DNA of 64,000 bases from Cristatella mucedo (GCA_009760855.2 WPIO01000034.1:3777501-3841500); one strand, 5' to 3'. Positions 29,233-41,335 are shown, counted from the first letter of the stretch. Numbers and translations are program-made. Notes: generated from the letters alone by a model not told the origin.

Positions 29233-31160
29233 TTCGATTCCTTCGACAGAGCAGCATCCGCTTGAGCTAAGAAGTGCCCGCACAGGAAGCGTCGGCACTG
29301 AATGTTGTTGCTGACGTGTTTAGGGTCGAATCCAATCTTCTGAGTGCAAAAAACCGTTCAGAATGAACGAGTAACCGGCCATGCTGTCTGTCTGTTGGGG
29401 GAGCATCGATGCCGATCATCTCAAGCCGAGATCCCCGAGTTCTTAGCAGCAAGCAGTCGGTTTGATATTTGCTATTTTTGGCTGGACACCTAGGACACCT
29501 CGAGCGGCGCTGCCAGTTCGGGAGCACGCCGTCGATCTTTTACATACGTCATGTGCTGGGAGTGGAGGGAGTTGCGGCAGGGCAGGTACAGCGCATGCCG
29601 GAATGCAAAGTGCACGCGATTCGGCCACCGCCCCTGCAGCAGAGGTCGAGTGCACCGCTGGCACCTGAGGCGCATGCGCGCAGGCTCATAAGAAGAGTCG
29701 CAAGAAAGCATTGCAACGTCGCTGATCTAGCATTACGTCAGGCAGTCGTTTAAGCAATGAAGAAGCGCATGCCATTTCCTAGCTGGCTGACTTCTCTAGC
29801 GCTACTGGTGCCTGTGTAGCCGGTGAGAGCGCACTCCCAGGATGGAGTATACTCGGGGTTAAAAAGGCCCAGGCTACTTTATACTCCAGTGGTGGGTATA
29901 GTACGGCCTAGGCCACTTTATAGCCTTATAGACCAAATTATATCACGTTGTATCAATAGTTTTGGGCGATACGCACATGAGCCTTTCCGTGACATTTGCT
30001 CACAATTCCTCAATCATCATCGGCATCTCAATCTCTCTGCTTCCCCTCATACTCATCTCAAGGCATTCAATACTCTGATCTCTCACATGCCTGGTCTTTT
30101 CTATAAACTGTTTCTTGAGTAGGAGTTTTGGCTACCATATGCACACCAAAGGCCCTTGGACTCTGTACGCTGTACAAAGCTCTCAAGCATAGTAGCAATT
30201 CGCCACGCGTCACTGCGGCTAAGCGCCGCTACAGCTGCCGAAAGAAGTACACGATACTGCATAATTCTGAGCGAACCTCGATTTCATAAGGAAGCTTGAA
30301 AAACCAGTATTCGCTTTCCGCTTGTAAGAGCGGCCACTTGTGCTGCACTGCCGGTGCAGGATTTTCGCTATTCAGCTTTAAATCCACAACTCTTTGCAAG
30401 TTGTTTTCAAATTTGTCTCTTGCTTCAGCTCGTACGTGCTGGCTTAATTCGAGTTATAGTTAATGTCCCGCGTTTCAAATTGAAGATCGATCCTTCTGCT
30501 CGGCAGGACCGAGGCTGCTCGTCTGCTTCGTCTGCTGGAATTCGCCGCTCGCGCCTTCGCGCAGGCGCCCTAGCCTGTAACGATGCCGCTCCAGGCTTGT
30601 CTGCTTACGATGCAAGTGAGTGCACGCTTTTTGACAGCAGCGGAGGCGTAGAGTAGAGGTTAGCAGGAGGCAGGGGGCAGAAGTTAGCAGGAGGCAGGGG
30701 GCAGAGGTTAGACAGGAGGCAGGGCGTTGAGCAGAGGCTGTAATCTAAGCAGCAGTCGAGCGAGGCACGCGTACTCTCTGTGGGCCAAGCAACCGGAGAC
30801 GCCGGCCTGGCACATCCGCTCAGCGCCGGCAACGGCCGCAAAGCAGACCATGACCGCATCTCTGACATCGCTCCTGAAAGCTGCTTTAGTTGATCTCAAC
30901 TGAAAATTTCTCATTCCTTTATGCGCTTTTTAGATATCGGCGCGGGTAATTTGTCGGATATCAGCGGAAAACTGGTTGCGAATGTTCTGTTTGGATGATT
31001 GCCAAGGAACGAAATCCAATCGAGCGCCTTGACTGACGAAACACCTTCGCGTGTGCCGCGAACGCACTCAACAACCGTGATCTTGCAGATGCGGCCTTTG
31101 TAGAATGCGCCGACACTAGATGCAGCGAAATTCATCTCCATCCTGCCTGGGGTGGCTGCA
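29233..31160. other. Intergenic DNA, no gene recognised
   Basis: No supported frame. A three-copy direct repeat lies at 30,657-30,730 (core TTAGCAGGAGGCAGGGGGCAG, about 24-bp unit). Confidence 0.4.
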
Positions 31161-31164
31161 AGCA

Positions 31165-32047
31165 TCTACCAGCAAATCTCCTGTTGAATCAGCTCGAAGT
31201 CTAGGTGTCATGTTCCAAAGCGACCTCTCGTTAGACGACCGCATCAGCTCCACAGTCAAATCTGCTTACTTTCAGCTACATAACATTGCTAAAATTCGGG
31301 CTTGTTAAGATAAGGATACCACGTCCAAGTTGGTCCATGCATTCGTGACATCCCGTCTCGGCTTCTGCAACTCACTGCTTACTGGCCTACCGGCATGTGC
31401 GATCAGGCGATTGCAGCTTGTGCAAAACTTTGCAGCTAGGCTTGTCTGTCGTGAGCGTCGCAGCTGCCACATCACACCCCTTCTCGCCGACCTGCACTGG
31501 CTACCAGTCAAGCAACGAGTCGACTTCAAGGTTTTGTCGCTCACTTTTAGATCCCTTCATTCTATGGCTCCAGCCTATCTGTCAGATATACTACCCCATC
31601 AGGCCAAGCATCGTACCACCCGCTTTTCGGAATCCAACAGTCTAGAAATACCTCGCACAAACCTTAAATCCTTTGGAGACCGTGCATTTAGTTCGTATGC
31701 TCCCAAAGCCCGGAACTCCCTCCCGACCTGCGTCAGAACATCCCCTGACCTGACCACATTTAAAGGGAACCTAAAAACACACCTATTTAGGACAGCATTT
31801 AGTGGGTCCCTGTGATTCGTCCTTCACGTGCCTATGCGTGCTGACACTGTGCATGCTGCCACTAACCACATTTGCATGCTGACCCTGTGCATATCACCCC
31901 TAACCATGTTATTCATTTCGTTTGTTTTTCAAGCATGATTTTACTTACCATTCAATTGCATTTCCCTTTGCAGCAAGTGTAAAGCGCCTAGAAAGAGATT
32001 AAGTTCTCCGAGGGCGCTTTATCAAGTGCATTATTATTATTATTATT
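31165..32047 (+). mobile_element. LINE-A copy, 5'-truncated 3' end
   Basis: Matches the last 880 bases of the LINE-A copy in the polymerase gene with few differences. It encodes the end of the RT protein (SLDDRISSTVKSAYFQLHNI, DLHWLPVKQRVDFKVL) and the 3' UTR with the AAAGCGCC/GGGCGCTTT hairpin and a (TTA)n tail. One TAA at about 31,307 and small changes break the frame. Confidence 0.92.
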
Positions 32048-32249
32048 TCTATTACGTATGTATCGTGCATTGAAGAACCAGTCACTTCCTTTGTAGCGAC
32101 ATCGCAGCTCTGCCAAATCAGGAGCAACCTTAATCAAAATCTGAATCGAAGCTCAAAAGAAACATCTAACCATTTCCTAATAATATTTTGAGCGAGTAAT
32201 AACACGATTTGCTGCAACATACAATACATGGGTCGATCAAAAATCCTCG

Positions 32250-32410
32250 ATAGTATATAGCAGCCGTTTCTATAGCGGCATTAGAGCCTGCAAGGCTATC
32301 GCCACCGCTTACAGTGGCAATAAAGGATCTTCAACCGAATGACTCGAATCCGCGACCTTGTTTTTCAACCCGCGACCTCGAAACCGAGAAAAGTAAGCGC
32401 CTTACCTAGT
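32250..32410 (-). repeat. SINE-2 copy (tRNA-derived)
   Basis: The minus strand carries CGGATTCGAGTC (B-box-like), TTTATTGCCACTGTAAGCGG and CTATATACTATCG, the SINE-2 body in degraded form. Confidence 0.65.
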
Positions 32411-33005
32411 GCGTGCAATCACGGCTCATCAATCTTCCAGAGCGAGGCCATCTCAATATTCCAGAGCGAGGCCATCGCAATGTGTGGTGCTCCGGTTGTT
32501 TTCTCCTGATTTTAGGGCGTGGAGTGAATTTGAAGCACTGGATGTTAGCGCCTCAACGACTGCCGGCTACCAGCCATAGCTGTCGGGGCAGTGTCGGAGA
32601 CTTCCGTTCGGGACTTGGAGCCACGACGACCAGCTCTCACCTCATGTCGTCATTGATTTAGCTGACAAACATGGACGAGCAGGCTGCGAATGGCTTGGCC
32701 GGCGATCGTCGATGTTCACTAAATCGATTTTGTCTACGGTCCGAGGCCAACGGAAGCGGATGCTAAGGATTTGATTGGCATCGCTGTGCTTGCATGAGTG
32801 TCAGCAGCAGTCGCTCGCAATTCGTCACTCGCCTGACGATTCGGTGGTACCAGCATTACTCCCTACAATCAACCTTACCCGATAAGCCGCAGCTCGGTGA
32901 TGCGTTTTAAGCTTTAGCTGCCTTGTTTCTCAAGATACCTAGCTCGTTAAACGGTATCAGCTAGCGAGGTAGCAAATAGAGAGTAGAGAGCTCTCACATC
33001 TAATG
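32411..33005. other. Intergenic DNA, no gene recognised
   Basis: A short direct repeat (TTCCAGAGCGAGGCCATC, two copies, 32,434-32,476). Otherwise unremarkable. Confidence 0.35.
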
Positions 33006-33009
33006 CCGC

Positions 33010-33180
33010 CCTGGACGAACTGTTGTACGATCACTTCAAGGTCAAAACGGACGACTCGGATGATGCGGAAGTACTGACTACATCCGGCTGAATACACCCG
33101 GAGGAACAGCGGCGCGAGTTCCGCAGGCAGCAGACGGCCTTTTAAAGCCGCCGCCGCTGCGGCGGCAGCGACTAAGTCAG
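33010..33180 (+). pseudogene. Decayed fragment of a third Gal3ST-like sulfotransferase gene
   Basis: A plus-strand translation contains LLYDHFKVK and, after a stop, RREFRRQQTAF, followed by another stop. These match LYDHFKAKF and DDFRRRQESFYEF in copy 1 and LYDHFRAKM in copy 2, in the same order and spacing. Nucleotide similarity to copy 1 at about 27,380-27,490 is also visible (TGTACGATCACTTCAAGG). Only the C-terminal quarter survives, with two stops. Confidence 0.75.
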
Positions 33181-34165
33181 ACCGAGTCTGCCTCATCAGT
33201 CGGTGTTACCGCAATCGGTTATATTGAGCGGATTCTTTCACTTCTTTCGAGCTCCTAAGCTTCTAAGCGGCAATCGCGGCACCCGCGTCGATCTATGCAA
33301 GCTAAATAGCCGCCATGTCAGGAGACAGGGTTGTTTTTAGCCCCGCGATCACTCTGCATGACAGTTGGAATAGTAACGATCACGATAGCATATGACCCGA
33401 GACAAGGGTCGAGAACTTTTCAAAGACTAAAAACCTACTCCTGCCAAGCACTGCTGCCGAGTGGCAAAGCAGGCGCAGCATTGAATTCTGTGAAGCGAAA
33501 CCAACTGTCGACGACAGAGTACGCTTTTCTTTGGGGGTTGGCTGATTCCTACTTACGGAACGAGAAGTAACATCGTATGGTACATGTTTACCATAATTCA
33601 GTTGCAAATTGATATCCATTATTAGTACATATAATGTAAAAAAGAGTGTATTAACTGTGGTCCTATGCAAAAAACCGCTTTTTTTCATGGGATTGACTTC
33701 CTTGAACGATAGTTTAAAACTTTTTATTGGATGTTGTCGCTTTAATTTACGTACTCCATCTGTATGGACATTTGAAGACGCCAATAGCAACTACTTAAAT
33801 GACAAATTTTACAAAAAAATGTAATATATTTCGTTACTTCTCTGTAACGGATGTTTTAACGGAAAACTGCTAGCTGGCGGATGCTCTCCATATTACTGCA
33901 ATCCTTTAAAGTTTTTTAAACAAGTCTGTGCGTTCAGAGAGCTATCACACAGGCGGTATACTTAAGACTTAAGATATAGATAAGAATTTAAGATTAGCAA
34001 AAGTACGCAATTAGTCTTGGATTTATTAGTTAATTAGTTGATTCGTCTAGGGTTTATGCACCCACAGACCTAAGCTTTGCCGCGAAGGGTGAAATCTTGA
34101 TGCCACAACAACAAATTTTACAAAACTCTATATTGCACCCTATTTTGTAGACTTCAATCGTCGGT
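33181..34165. other. Intergenic DNA, no gene recognised
   Basis: The longest frames (33,380-33,790 minus and 33,609-33,824 plus) have no recognisable domain. Confidence 0.35.
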
Positions 34166-34415
34166 GAGCATAATAATAATAATAATACACTTGATGATAT
34201 GCCATCAGAGAATTCAATCTCTTGCTAGGCGCTTTATATTTGCTACAAAGGAAATACGATCGAATGGTGAGTGGTATTATGCTCGATAAACAACCAGAAT
34301 AACATGGTTTAGGGTGACGTGCAAGTGTGGCTAGTGGCAGCATGCAACAGTGTCAGCACGCGTAAGCACATAAAGGACGAATCACAGGGACTCACTAAAT
34401 GCTGTCATAAAAAGG
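34166..34415 (-). mobile_element. LINE-A 3' tail fragment
   Basis: Minus-oriented: (TAA)n, the ...AATCTCTTGCTAGGCGC hairpin region, and the conserved 3' UTR up to CACTAAATGCTGTC. Diverged compared with the copies at 9,992 and 31,165, so an older insertion. Confidence 0.85.
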
Positions 34416-35395
34416 TCATCGATGCGACGACCAGCTTAAACAGGTGGGCATGAATGCTTTGGAAGCCATCTATGATGCAGCCATTAAGCTCAAATTCCCC
34501 ACGAGCACATACTCACGAGCTGCATAAAAGGTAAAAGTAAAGGTAAAGGTAAATTACATTAAATTAATATTTCATTAAATTATTATATATTTATTATAAT
34601 ATAATATATTATGTTATATATTATAAATGCATACATAGTATATGTTAATTAAATTATATAAAATTATATTGCATTAAAGGTAAGGCGATACTCTATGTTG
34701 CCTCTTCTGGTTCCGTTTCCAGCAGCCAAGGTTACCAGTTGCCACTAACTTGAAATCCAACCTTGGTCTTACAATTGCTCAGCGACAGGTCACGCAACAC
34801 CAGTAACAAGTGAGTTACCAAAAGCGCACAAACGTTTGCAATCGCCGAGAATAGTCGCAGTGAGATAAAGATTTCTTGTAAATTAGCTGCAAAATGGCTG
34901 TCGGTCCATCTCCCCCCCCGTGGAAGGTATGGACTGTCGGCCGGGCCTCGCTTGTGGCATCCGTGCAACGAGCGACGGCCGTCGCAGGCCGACGACGTCA
35001 CTCTGTCGAATGACGCCCGTTTTCAGACACCTTTGCACACTAGAGATGACGCTTCTAATAATTGGCAGCGGACGCGCATTTTCTCATCACTGCCGACGCT
35101 TTGCAGAGCACGTCCTGTATCGGCTTGTCTCCCCCGCTATTTCATTCATCGCTCGAGCAGCTGACCGAGTCTCAGAAACGGCGGCCGCTCTGACTAGCTT
35201 GCTCCGACTACGCTCGCTTCAGCATGGGTCCTTGAAAAATTTGACGAAAAATTTATTCAAGCCGCCTTGCTTCAAACCGCCGTGCTAGTTACCTACCTGC
35301 TACCGGAAATACCCTTACCTGCTAGCGGAAATACCCTTACCGCAATTACTTTCGGAGCCGTTGGTTGCGCAACGACCCGTGTGGTCGTGAGCACA
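34416..35395. other. Intergenic DNA, no gene recognised
   Basis: An AT-rich tract with TATATT runs lies at 34,545-34,680. A 22-bp direct duplication (CCTGCTAGCGGAAATACCC core) lies at 35,294-35,340, just before the 34-bp array. Confidence 0.4.
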
Positions 35396-35612
35396 GCATG
35401 TTACGTAACACGAGCATCACATGAGCACACCATTTTACGTAACATGAGCATCACATGAGCACATCATGTTACGTAACACGAGCATCACATGAGCACACCG
35501 TGTTACGTAACACGAGCATCACATGAACGTAGCATGTTACGTAATATGAGCATCCCATGTGCACACCATGTTACGTAACATGAGCATCGCATGAGCACAG
35601 CCTGTTACGCTC
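35396..35612. repeat. 34-bp minisatellite with six TTACGTAA palindromes
   Basis: TTACGTAA begins at 35,401, 35,435, 35,469, 35,503, 35,537 and 35,571, exactly 34 bases apart; a seventh degenerate unit ends the array. Four copies read GTTACGTAAC, a perfect match to the PAR-bZIP/NFIL3 consensus RTTAYGTAAY, and the other two match in all but an edge base. The rest of the unit is ACGAGCATCACATGAGCACA-like. Confidence 0.95.
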
Positions 35613-36239
35613 GGCTCAGTCTCGCTGTTGTATTCGCTGTCGGGATGAGACCCTATTTATATTTACGACTGTCAGCCATTACATTCTCGCCTCCCGATAC
35701 CAAGCGCCACTGGCATTTCTTGTCCGTTGCTGAATTCTCTTCCAAAAATTAAAGTTCTAGAGAACCTCGTATTGGAAAACCCATATTGATAAGACTAGTT
35801 TGAAGCATATTTGTTAATTTTTTGACCACTCGCTGCGAGTAATAGATAACGAGTAATAGACGACGCGCCCATGGACATCTTAATGCTCAGTGCTTGAAGC
35901 TATATCCCGCCAACCGCCACGCCGGCTGCCGCTATGGCTTCGCTGACTGTTAGTAACCTGCCTATTGTGCTACGATCGTGCGCAGCAATTATTGTTTCGT
36001 TAGCTCCATAAACGCGAAATTATAAATGCGTCTGCTGTTGCTAGGCTCCGTGAATTGGGCATTAGAAAACCTAAGCGTGGCCAGCGCTCGGGGGGGGGGG
36101 AAGGGAAGGGAGGGAGGGGCAACGACCGGAGGCCACGCTCGCTGCTCGGTATTCACCACGGCAGCATTCCCTCGAGCCGCCCTTCGCGATCTCACTCTTT
36201 TGCTGCTGTGAATCACTCTAATCACGTGGTCGTCGGGCC
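35613..36239. other. Intergenic DNA, no gene recognised
   Basis: A G-rich purine run at 36,090-36,120 is the only notable structure. Confidence 0.35.
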
Positions 36240-36782
36240 TGCTATAACCCTGGCGGCCAACCTTAACGCTTGTCTTCGGAGTTCCCGCTCATTGTGCAAC
36301 GAGCCCCTAAGAATACATTGCATGACTATTGACGACAGTCTTGAACCGTTCGCCTTAACCGAGACCTGGCGGAAATCGGTGAACCACCCGACCCTAACCG
36401 ACGCCAATCCAATAGGATTTTTCTTTTTTTATAGCCCTAGATAAATTAAAACTAGTGACGGAGTCGCCACTGTCTCACGTGCCTCCCTCAATTTCAAGCG
36501 GCTTGCAGTGCCCTCTAAGCAGTCTTTTGAATCTCTTGCTTCAAGTCTCTCCGACCACAAGCTGCCAATGGAGGCAGTAACATATCGCCCAATTACCAAG
36601 TCCTCCATTGTCTTAGAATTATACGATCTCTTTTCAATTGCGTGTGCAAGAAACTGATCTTATTGGGGATTTTAACAATTGGTTTTACAACTTAACTCGC
36701 GCCTTGAGTGCCGAATTCAACGCCCAGAATGACTCGTTTCCTCTCTAGCCCATGTGCATGACACTATTGGCAACAAGGGCTG

Positions 36783-36925
36783 CCAAGCTGGTTTGGCACA
36801 GTGGTTAAGGTGCTCGCCCGATCAAGATCTGGCCGAGGTCGTGGGCTCGAGCCCAGTGGCATGTGTGAGGCGCCTGAATAGAGATTAAGTTCTCTTAGGG
36901 CGCTATACAAATAAATTATATTTAA
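36783..36925 (+). repeat. SINE-1 copy (tRNA head, LINE-A-like tail)
   Basis: A-box-like TGGCACAGTGGTTAAGGTGC (36,795-36,814), B-box-like GGGCTCGAGCC (36,843-36,853), then GAGATTAAGTTCTCTTAGGG and CGCTATACAAATAAA. The tail matches the end of LINE-A (GAGATTAAGTTCTCTGAGGG). Confidence 0.85.
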
Positions 36926-37221
36926 TATTTAAAGGGTCTCACGCGAGATCAAATATTCTTCCACAAGTTAAGCCATCTTCCATTTTTAACCAAAGTTATG
37001 CTAATCTGATCGCATATGGATCTCATCCGGTCTACAGTGTGTGCCCTCCTTCGAAATCGAAAGTCATTTGCAAATTGAATGCTATTCAATTCCCCCTCCA
37101 ACGTATCATCATGGTAGATCGCTACACAGTGATACTAGCTGAAACGCTTGACGAGTCGGCACCTCTGGCTAAGCGCACTGTGCGCCCTCGCCCAGACAGC
37201 CTATGGTTTACCGCAGACATA

Positions 37222-37405
37222 GTAATAATAATAATAGTGCACTTGATAAAGCGCCCTCAGAGAACTTCATCTCTTTCTAGGCGCTTTACATTTGCTGCAA
37301 AGTGAAATGCAATTGAATGGTAAGTAAAATCATGCTTGAAAAACAAACAAAATGAATAACATGGTTAGGGGTGACATGCACAGGGTCAGCATGCAAACAT
37401 AAAAC
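37222..37405 (-). mobile_element. LINE-A 3' tail fragment, inverted inside an older LINE-A copy
   Basis: (TAA)n followed by AGCGCCCTCAGAGAACTTCA and the conserved 3' UTR ending at GGGTCAGCATGCA. Close in sequence to the tails at 12,046 and 56,206, hence fairly young. Confidence 0.9.
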
Positions 37406-37740
37406 TAGCAAAAGGGCTACTAAGCGCAAGCTTGGGAAAGCGTGCAAGAGATCGGAGCTGACTGTCTACCGGCAAGCATATATAAGCAATACCGGCAAGC
37501 ACGAGGACTACCATTGATCGTACCAATCGATCCTAGCCAAGGCTAAGGCTAGCTTTTATAAACACATTGAAAAATCACAGATTTATAATCCAAAATGCTG
37601 ATATTTAGGATAAAAACTTCCTTAACCGCTCCCAGATTAGCTGCTTTCTTAGGGATCTCTGCGGTGATCGCAGCTGATCTCGCTGCTTGAGCTTCTGATC
37701 AGCAGCAGCAAGATAGACGAGATCAGAGAGTCCATCCATA

Positions 37741-38620
37741 AGGTAGCAGGATCCGCGATCTCTATTCTTCCGAGAGACCTCTTTATTCCATCTGCAGGGC
37801 GGCTTCACCTTGGACTGCCTCACCTAGCTTCGCTTGTCTTTCCCATCGTTTTTTAACTCATGTAGTTCAATCGGCCACGTTGGTGTCAAAGATGAAAGAC
37901 GCCCTTGGGAAGTTCACGTGTTGTGATTAATCACCTAAAGTTTACTGGTCGGGGGGCGCGATCTCTCTCCTTATACTTTCGGATAAAAAAGTGACCGTTT
38001 CTTACCCAGCTGGGAACAGTGTATCGAGTTGTTAGTTCTACGACATATAATTCTGTGTCAATGCGTCGTGAGATGAGGAATAGACCAACGAAAACGATGG
38101 GCTACGTAGTCTCCACGCGGTGAAGTGCGTTTAGACAACAGACCGGCCCTTCTCACTACTTAAGACTCTGAAACTGAAATGTCGTCAACTGCCTTGAATG
38201 ATACTGAGGTAGGCAGTCTTTAAGCCAGGATGTTGACGATAGATGAACTGACAGAAAAATCCGAATGCTAAAAGACAGGGACTTCTTGTATCTATAATGA
38301 TGTGCGGATACTATCATGCTAGTGGAGTTTAAATCCCTATTTCTTGAAATACGGATTCTTCAGCTGTGACCCCATCATGATAAATTAACTAGGTGTGGGC
38401 TCGGTAAGTATGCTAGCGGTAAATACGCCAGGTAATCGGTTATCAATTTTCGGTCTCGGCAGTAAGTAGAGCCGAAATTGGTTTTTCAACGTTTGTTTAA
38501 CCGCGAAAACAAGAGTAAAATGTTCGCTAGAAAGATGCGCGTCTGGTGATACCAAATACAATTTCCACAGAGTTTTTGGCTTGAGCCCCATGGCAGCGTG
38601 TGAAGCGTCTGAGTGGAAAC
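37741..38620. other. Intergenic DNA, no gene recognised
   Basis: No structure of note. The last 40 bases contain GAGCCCCATGGCAGCGTGTG, resembling a broken SINE-1 middle. Confidence 0.35.
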
Positions 38621-38621
38621 T

Positions 38622-39100
38622 AATAATGATAATAATAATAATAATGATACTAAATTTAAAATATCGCCCTCAGAGAACTCAATCTCTTTCTAGGCACTTT
38701 ACATTTGCTACAAAGGAAGCATGATTAAATGGTGAGTGGTATCATGCTCGAAAAACAGCAACAATAACATGGTTAGGGGTGACATGTACAGGGTCAGCAT
38801 GCAAGTGCGATTAGTGGCAGCATGCACAGTGTCAGCACCCATGAGCACACAAAGGACGAATCACAGCGACCCACTAAATGCTGTGATAAACAGGTGCATT
38901 TTTAGTTTCTTTTTAAATGTGGATTTGTAAGAAGTATGGGTAAACAGCTCGATTCAGAAAAGTGGCTGGTACGATGCTTAGCCTGGAGGGAAGTAGATCT
39001 GACAGGCAGGCTGAAGCCAAAGATTGAAGGGACCTAAAGGGAGTGACAAAAACTTAAAGTCGATGCATTGCTTGACCGGAAACCAGTGCAAGTCGGCGAG
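38622..39100 (-). mobile_element. LINE-A 3' fragment
   Basis: Minus-oriented tail with (TAA)n, the conserved 3' UTR and the end of the coding region (ACCAGTGCAAGTCGGCGAGA). Moderately diverged. It stops abruptly at about 39,100, where a SINE-1-like tail (TTAAGTTCTCGCAGGGCGC) is joined on the other strand. Confidence 0.85.
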
Positions 39101-39164
39101 AAGAGGGAAAATTAAGTTCTCGCAGGGCGCTACACAAATAAAATACATATTTTTGTTAGATGGT

Positions 39165-39345
39165 CCAACTAATCATGAGCGCCAACTGCAAGTGGTGAAT
39201 CCGGCAGGGGTAGGCACGATCCTTAATTGCCAACGGCAAGGGGTTCGAATCCTGCAGGAGGCGATAATTTTTAGCCAACTACAAGCGGTGGTGATGGCCG
39301 TTAATGCTTTTCTGTTGCTATAAAAATGAGGCTGCTAAATTAGGT
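39165..39345 (+). repeat. SINE-2 copy (tRNA-derived)
   Basis: Plus-oriented, with B box GGTTCGAATCC (39,240-39,250), CAAGCGGTGGTGATGGCC, and the end TTGCTATAAAAATGAGGCTG. One of the better-preserved heads. Confidence 0.8.
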
Positions 39346-41210
39346 CGTATTTTTTAAGGATCGTAACGTCAATTCTTTCTGCTGTAGCAGCAGCAAAACT
39401 AAACTAACAGCTTAGCTAACTAGACCAACAAAGAGGTGAGAGACACCTCAGCTGAGCGGTCTTTTGTACGCAGTGGACTCAGAGGCGTTTGCCTCTTCCT
39501 GATTTGGTGGGTGATCGTCTGGTGACTTGGTAAAGAATGCCCATGAAGTAGGCCCGCCTTCAGCGCGGGCAGTAGGGCCTCTTCGGTTGGATAGGTTCGC
39601 AATTCTGCTTAGACAAGGGAGTCAACAGAGGCTTTTTCCAGGTGACTTGTCTTCGATGCTGATGTCAGGTTTTCCCGAAAAGGAACTAATGTGATTTAGA
39701 CAGCAAGGAGTCCTTTAAGGTGCATCCCAAAGCTTAGCCCTTTGACCTTCTGCTACGTCATGCAGACCCAGGCCAGCGAAAGCGAACCGATCATTCGTTG
39801 CACTCGCATCTCTACCCACTAATTGACGACTCGCGCTCGTCAAAATGGCGGCTGTCGGCTGCTGCTTCCGGGAGCTAGCACTCCAGCGGCCATTTCCGGC
39901 GTCGGCCGCCCAGTTGCTCGGGTCACGACGCTCGCAGCGTGCCGAGGTGTGAAAGCCCGGATGGCTAACGGTCCTCTAGAGTGGCCGCGGGTGGGATTAT
40001 TCGGATACGTTCTTTTCCGTCGTTTGGAAGTGACAGAGGACAGACAAGCGTCACTGCACAATATATGCAGCTGATGGACGAACTTGATGTTTGTACGTTA
40101 CAGAAATGATGCAGTAGGTGACGTTACAGTGAATAAAGGCACAAATTATTTTACTGCCAGTGTGATATGTTTTTAGCTGCTAGACTAGTAAATGCTAGTG
40201 TGCGTTAAAATTGGCGTCGTCTAATTAAGTGAGGCAGCTTTCTTCGCAGAATGAATGCTTACGCGGTGGAGATATCAGCCGCAAAGTTTCGCTGTCGCAT
40301 TCTGTGAATCATTACACAACTTGGCATTTACGCTTAACATTGTATATTGTAAATATACTTTAAATTTGCAACGACGCTAGTGGTGCGCCTACCAAAGTCG
40401 TGCCTAGCTCGCGGTCTACACAAAGACAAGCTATAGGAAGACGAGTAATTTGCAGAGTTAAGCTGGACTAAATGATGCTAGCTGATGCGTCGTCCGCCGC
40501 ATCATTTAGTCCAGCTTAACTGTCCACGCCTTGATTCACGCTTGATGCACTTGGCTGAAACGATTCGCCAATAGATGGGGGTGGTACTTCCAGCAATGCC
40601 TGCACTCAGCTGTCCGGAAGCTCGCGCTACTAGCGAGATCGAGCTCACGCCAATGGCTTTGCCCAGAGCTTTGCCGGCCCTGGTCTGGCTTGTATTTCGC
40701 GCTATAGTGCTATTCCGAAGAGACTTTTGCTCTACGAACGAGCTGCAAGCCGTTTCGCGAGAGCACGTCTTTAGACCATATCAGCGGAACATTCATCATA
40801 CGAATGCCACCAGTTCATTCTGCGACATTTTCACGGCAGGTGCCTCAAGGTGCAGCTAACACTTACGGCAGCATTTACAATGTGTCTAGCAGCAGATCTT
40901 ACGTTCCACGATTTTGCGGCATTCGGCAGCTGCGAAATTTACGTCAGTGTGGCACATCGCGTCACTAGATTCGGCGGAAAAATTAACTCATGGCTTGTCA
41001 GCGCTTGTCGCTGGTTTTTGATTAGGTGCCTTATTCACTAGTTGATCATGACAATAATATAAGCAATTATACCTATAGGATTTCGTTTGATAGCATTCAA
41101 AGAAAACTAAATCTCTCTCGTGGCACTTTCCCACATACTTAGAATATACATACATACATACATATATATATATATATAAACATATAAACATATAAAAAAT
41201 AAATATTTTC
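39346..41210. other. Intergenic DNA, no gene recognised
   Basis: Contains the long perfect inverted repeat at 40,456-40,521 and a short (CATA)/(TA) run at 41,148-41,190. No supported coding frame. Confidence 0.4.
40456..40521. repeat. Perfect 23-bp inverted repeat with 20-base loop
   Basis: Arms 40,456-40,478 and 40,499-40,521 are exact reverse complements, beginning AGTTAAGCTGGAC. The loop itself contains a GATGCG/CGC-type partial pairing. Confidence 0.93.
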
Positions 41211-41211
41211 T

Positions 41212-41335
41212 TCATTTGTACGGTGCCCTAAGAACAATTTAAACTCCAAGCGCTTTACATTTGCCGCAGGGCTCTAGCACACGACCTCGGCCGTTAAAGG
41301 TGAGCGCCTTACTCGTTGGCCAAACCTTGTCTGAA
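41212..41335 (-). repeat. SINE-1 copy
   Basis: Minus-oriented: tail CATTTGTACGGTGCCCTAAG, AAGCGCTTTACATTTGCCGC, a degraded B box, and A-box-like GCGCCTTACTCGTTGGCCAA. Confidence 0.75.

Larger units (their letters stand above)
36240..37740 (+). mobile_element. Degenerate LINE-A-type copy: endonuclease and linker region, with nested insertions
   Basis: The plus-strand translation shows endonuclease-domain remnants: ALTETWRKSVN (36,355-36,390), SFESLASSLSDHKLP (about 36,525) and LIGDFNNW, the conserved GDFN motif (about 36,660-36,685). After a SINE-1 insertion come linker remnants with RYTVILAETLDESAPLAKRT (about 37,120-37,190). After an inverted LINE-A tail comes a block (37,555-37,740) matching the start of the copy at 9,992. 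Heavily frameshifted. Confidence 0.7.
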
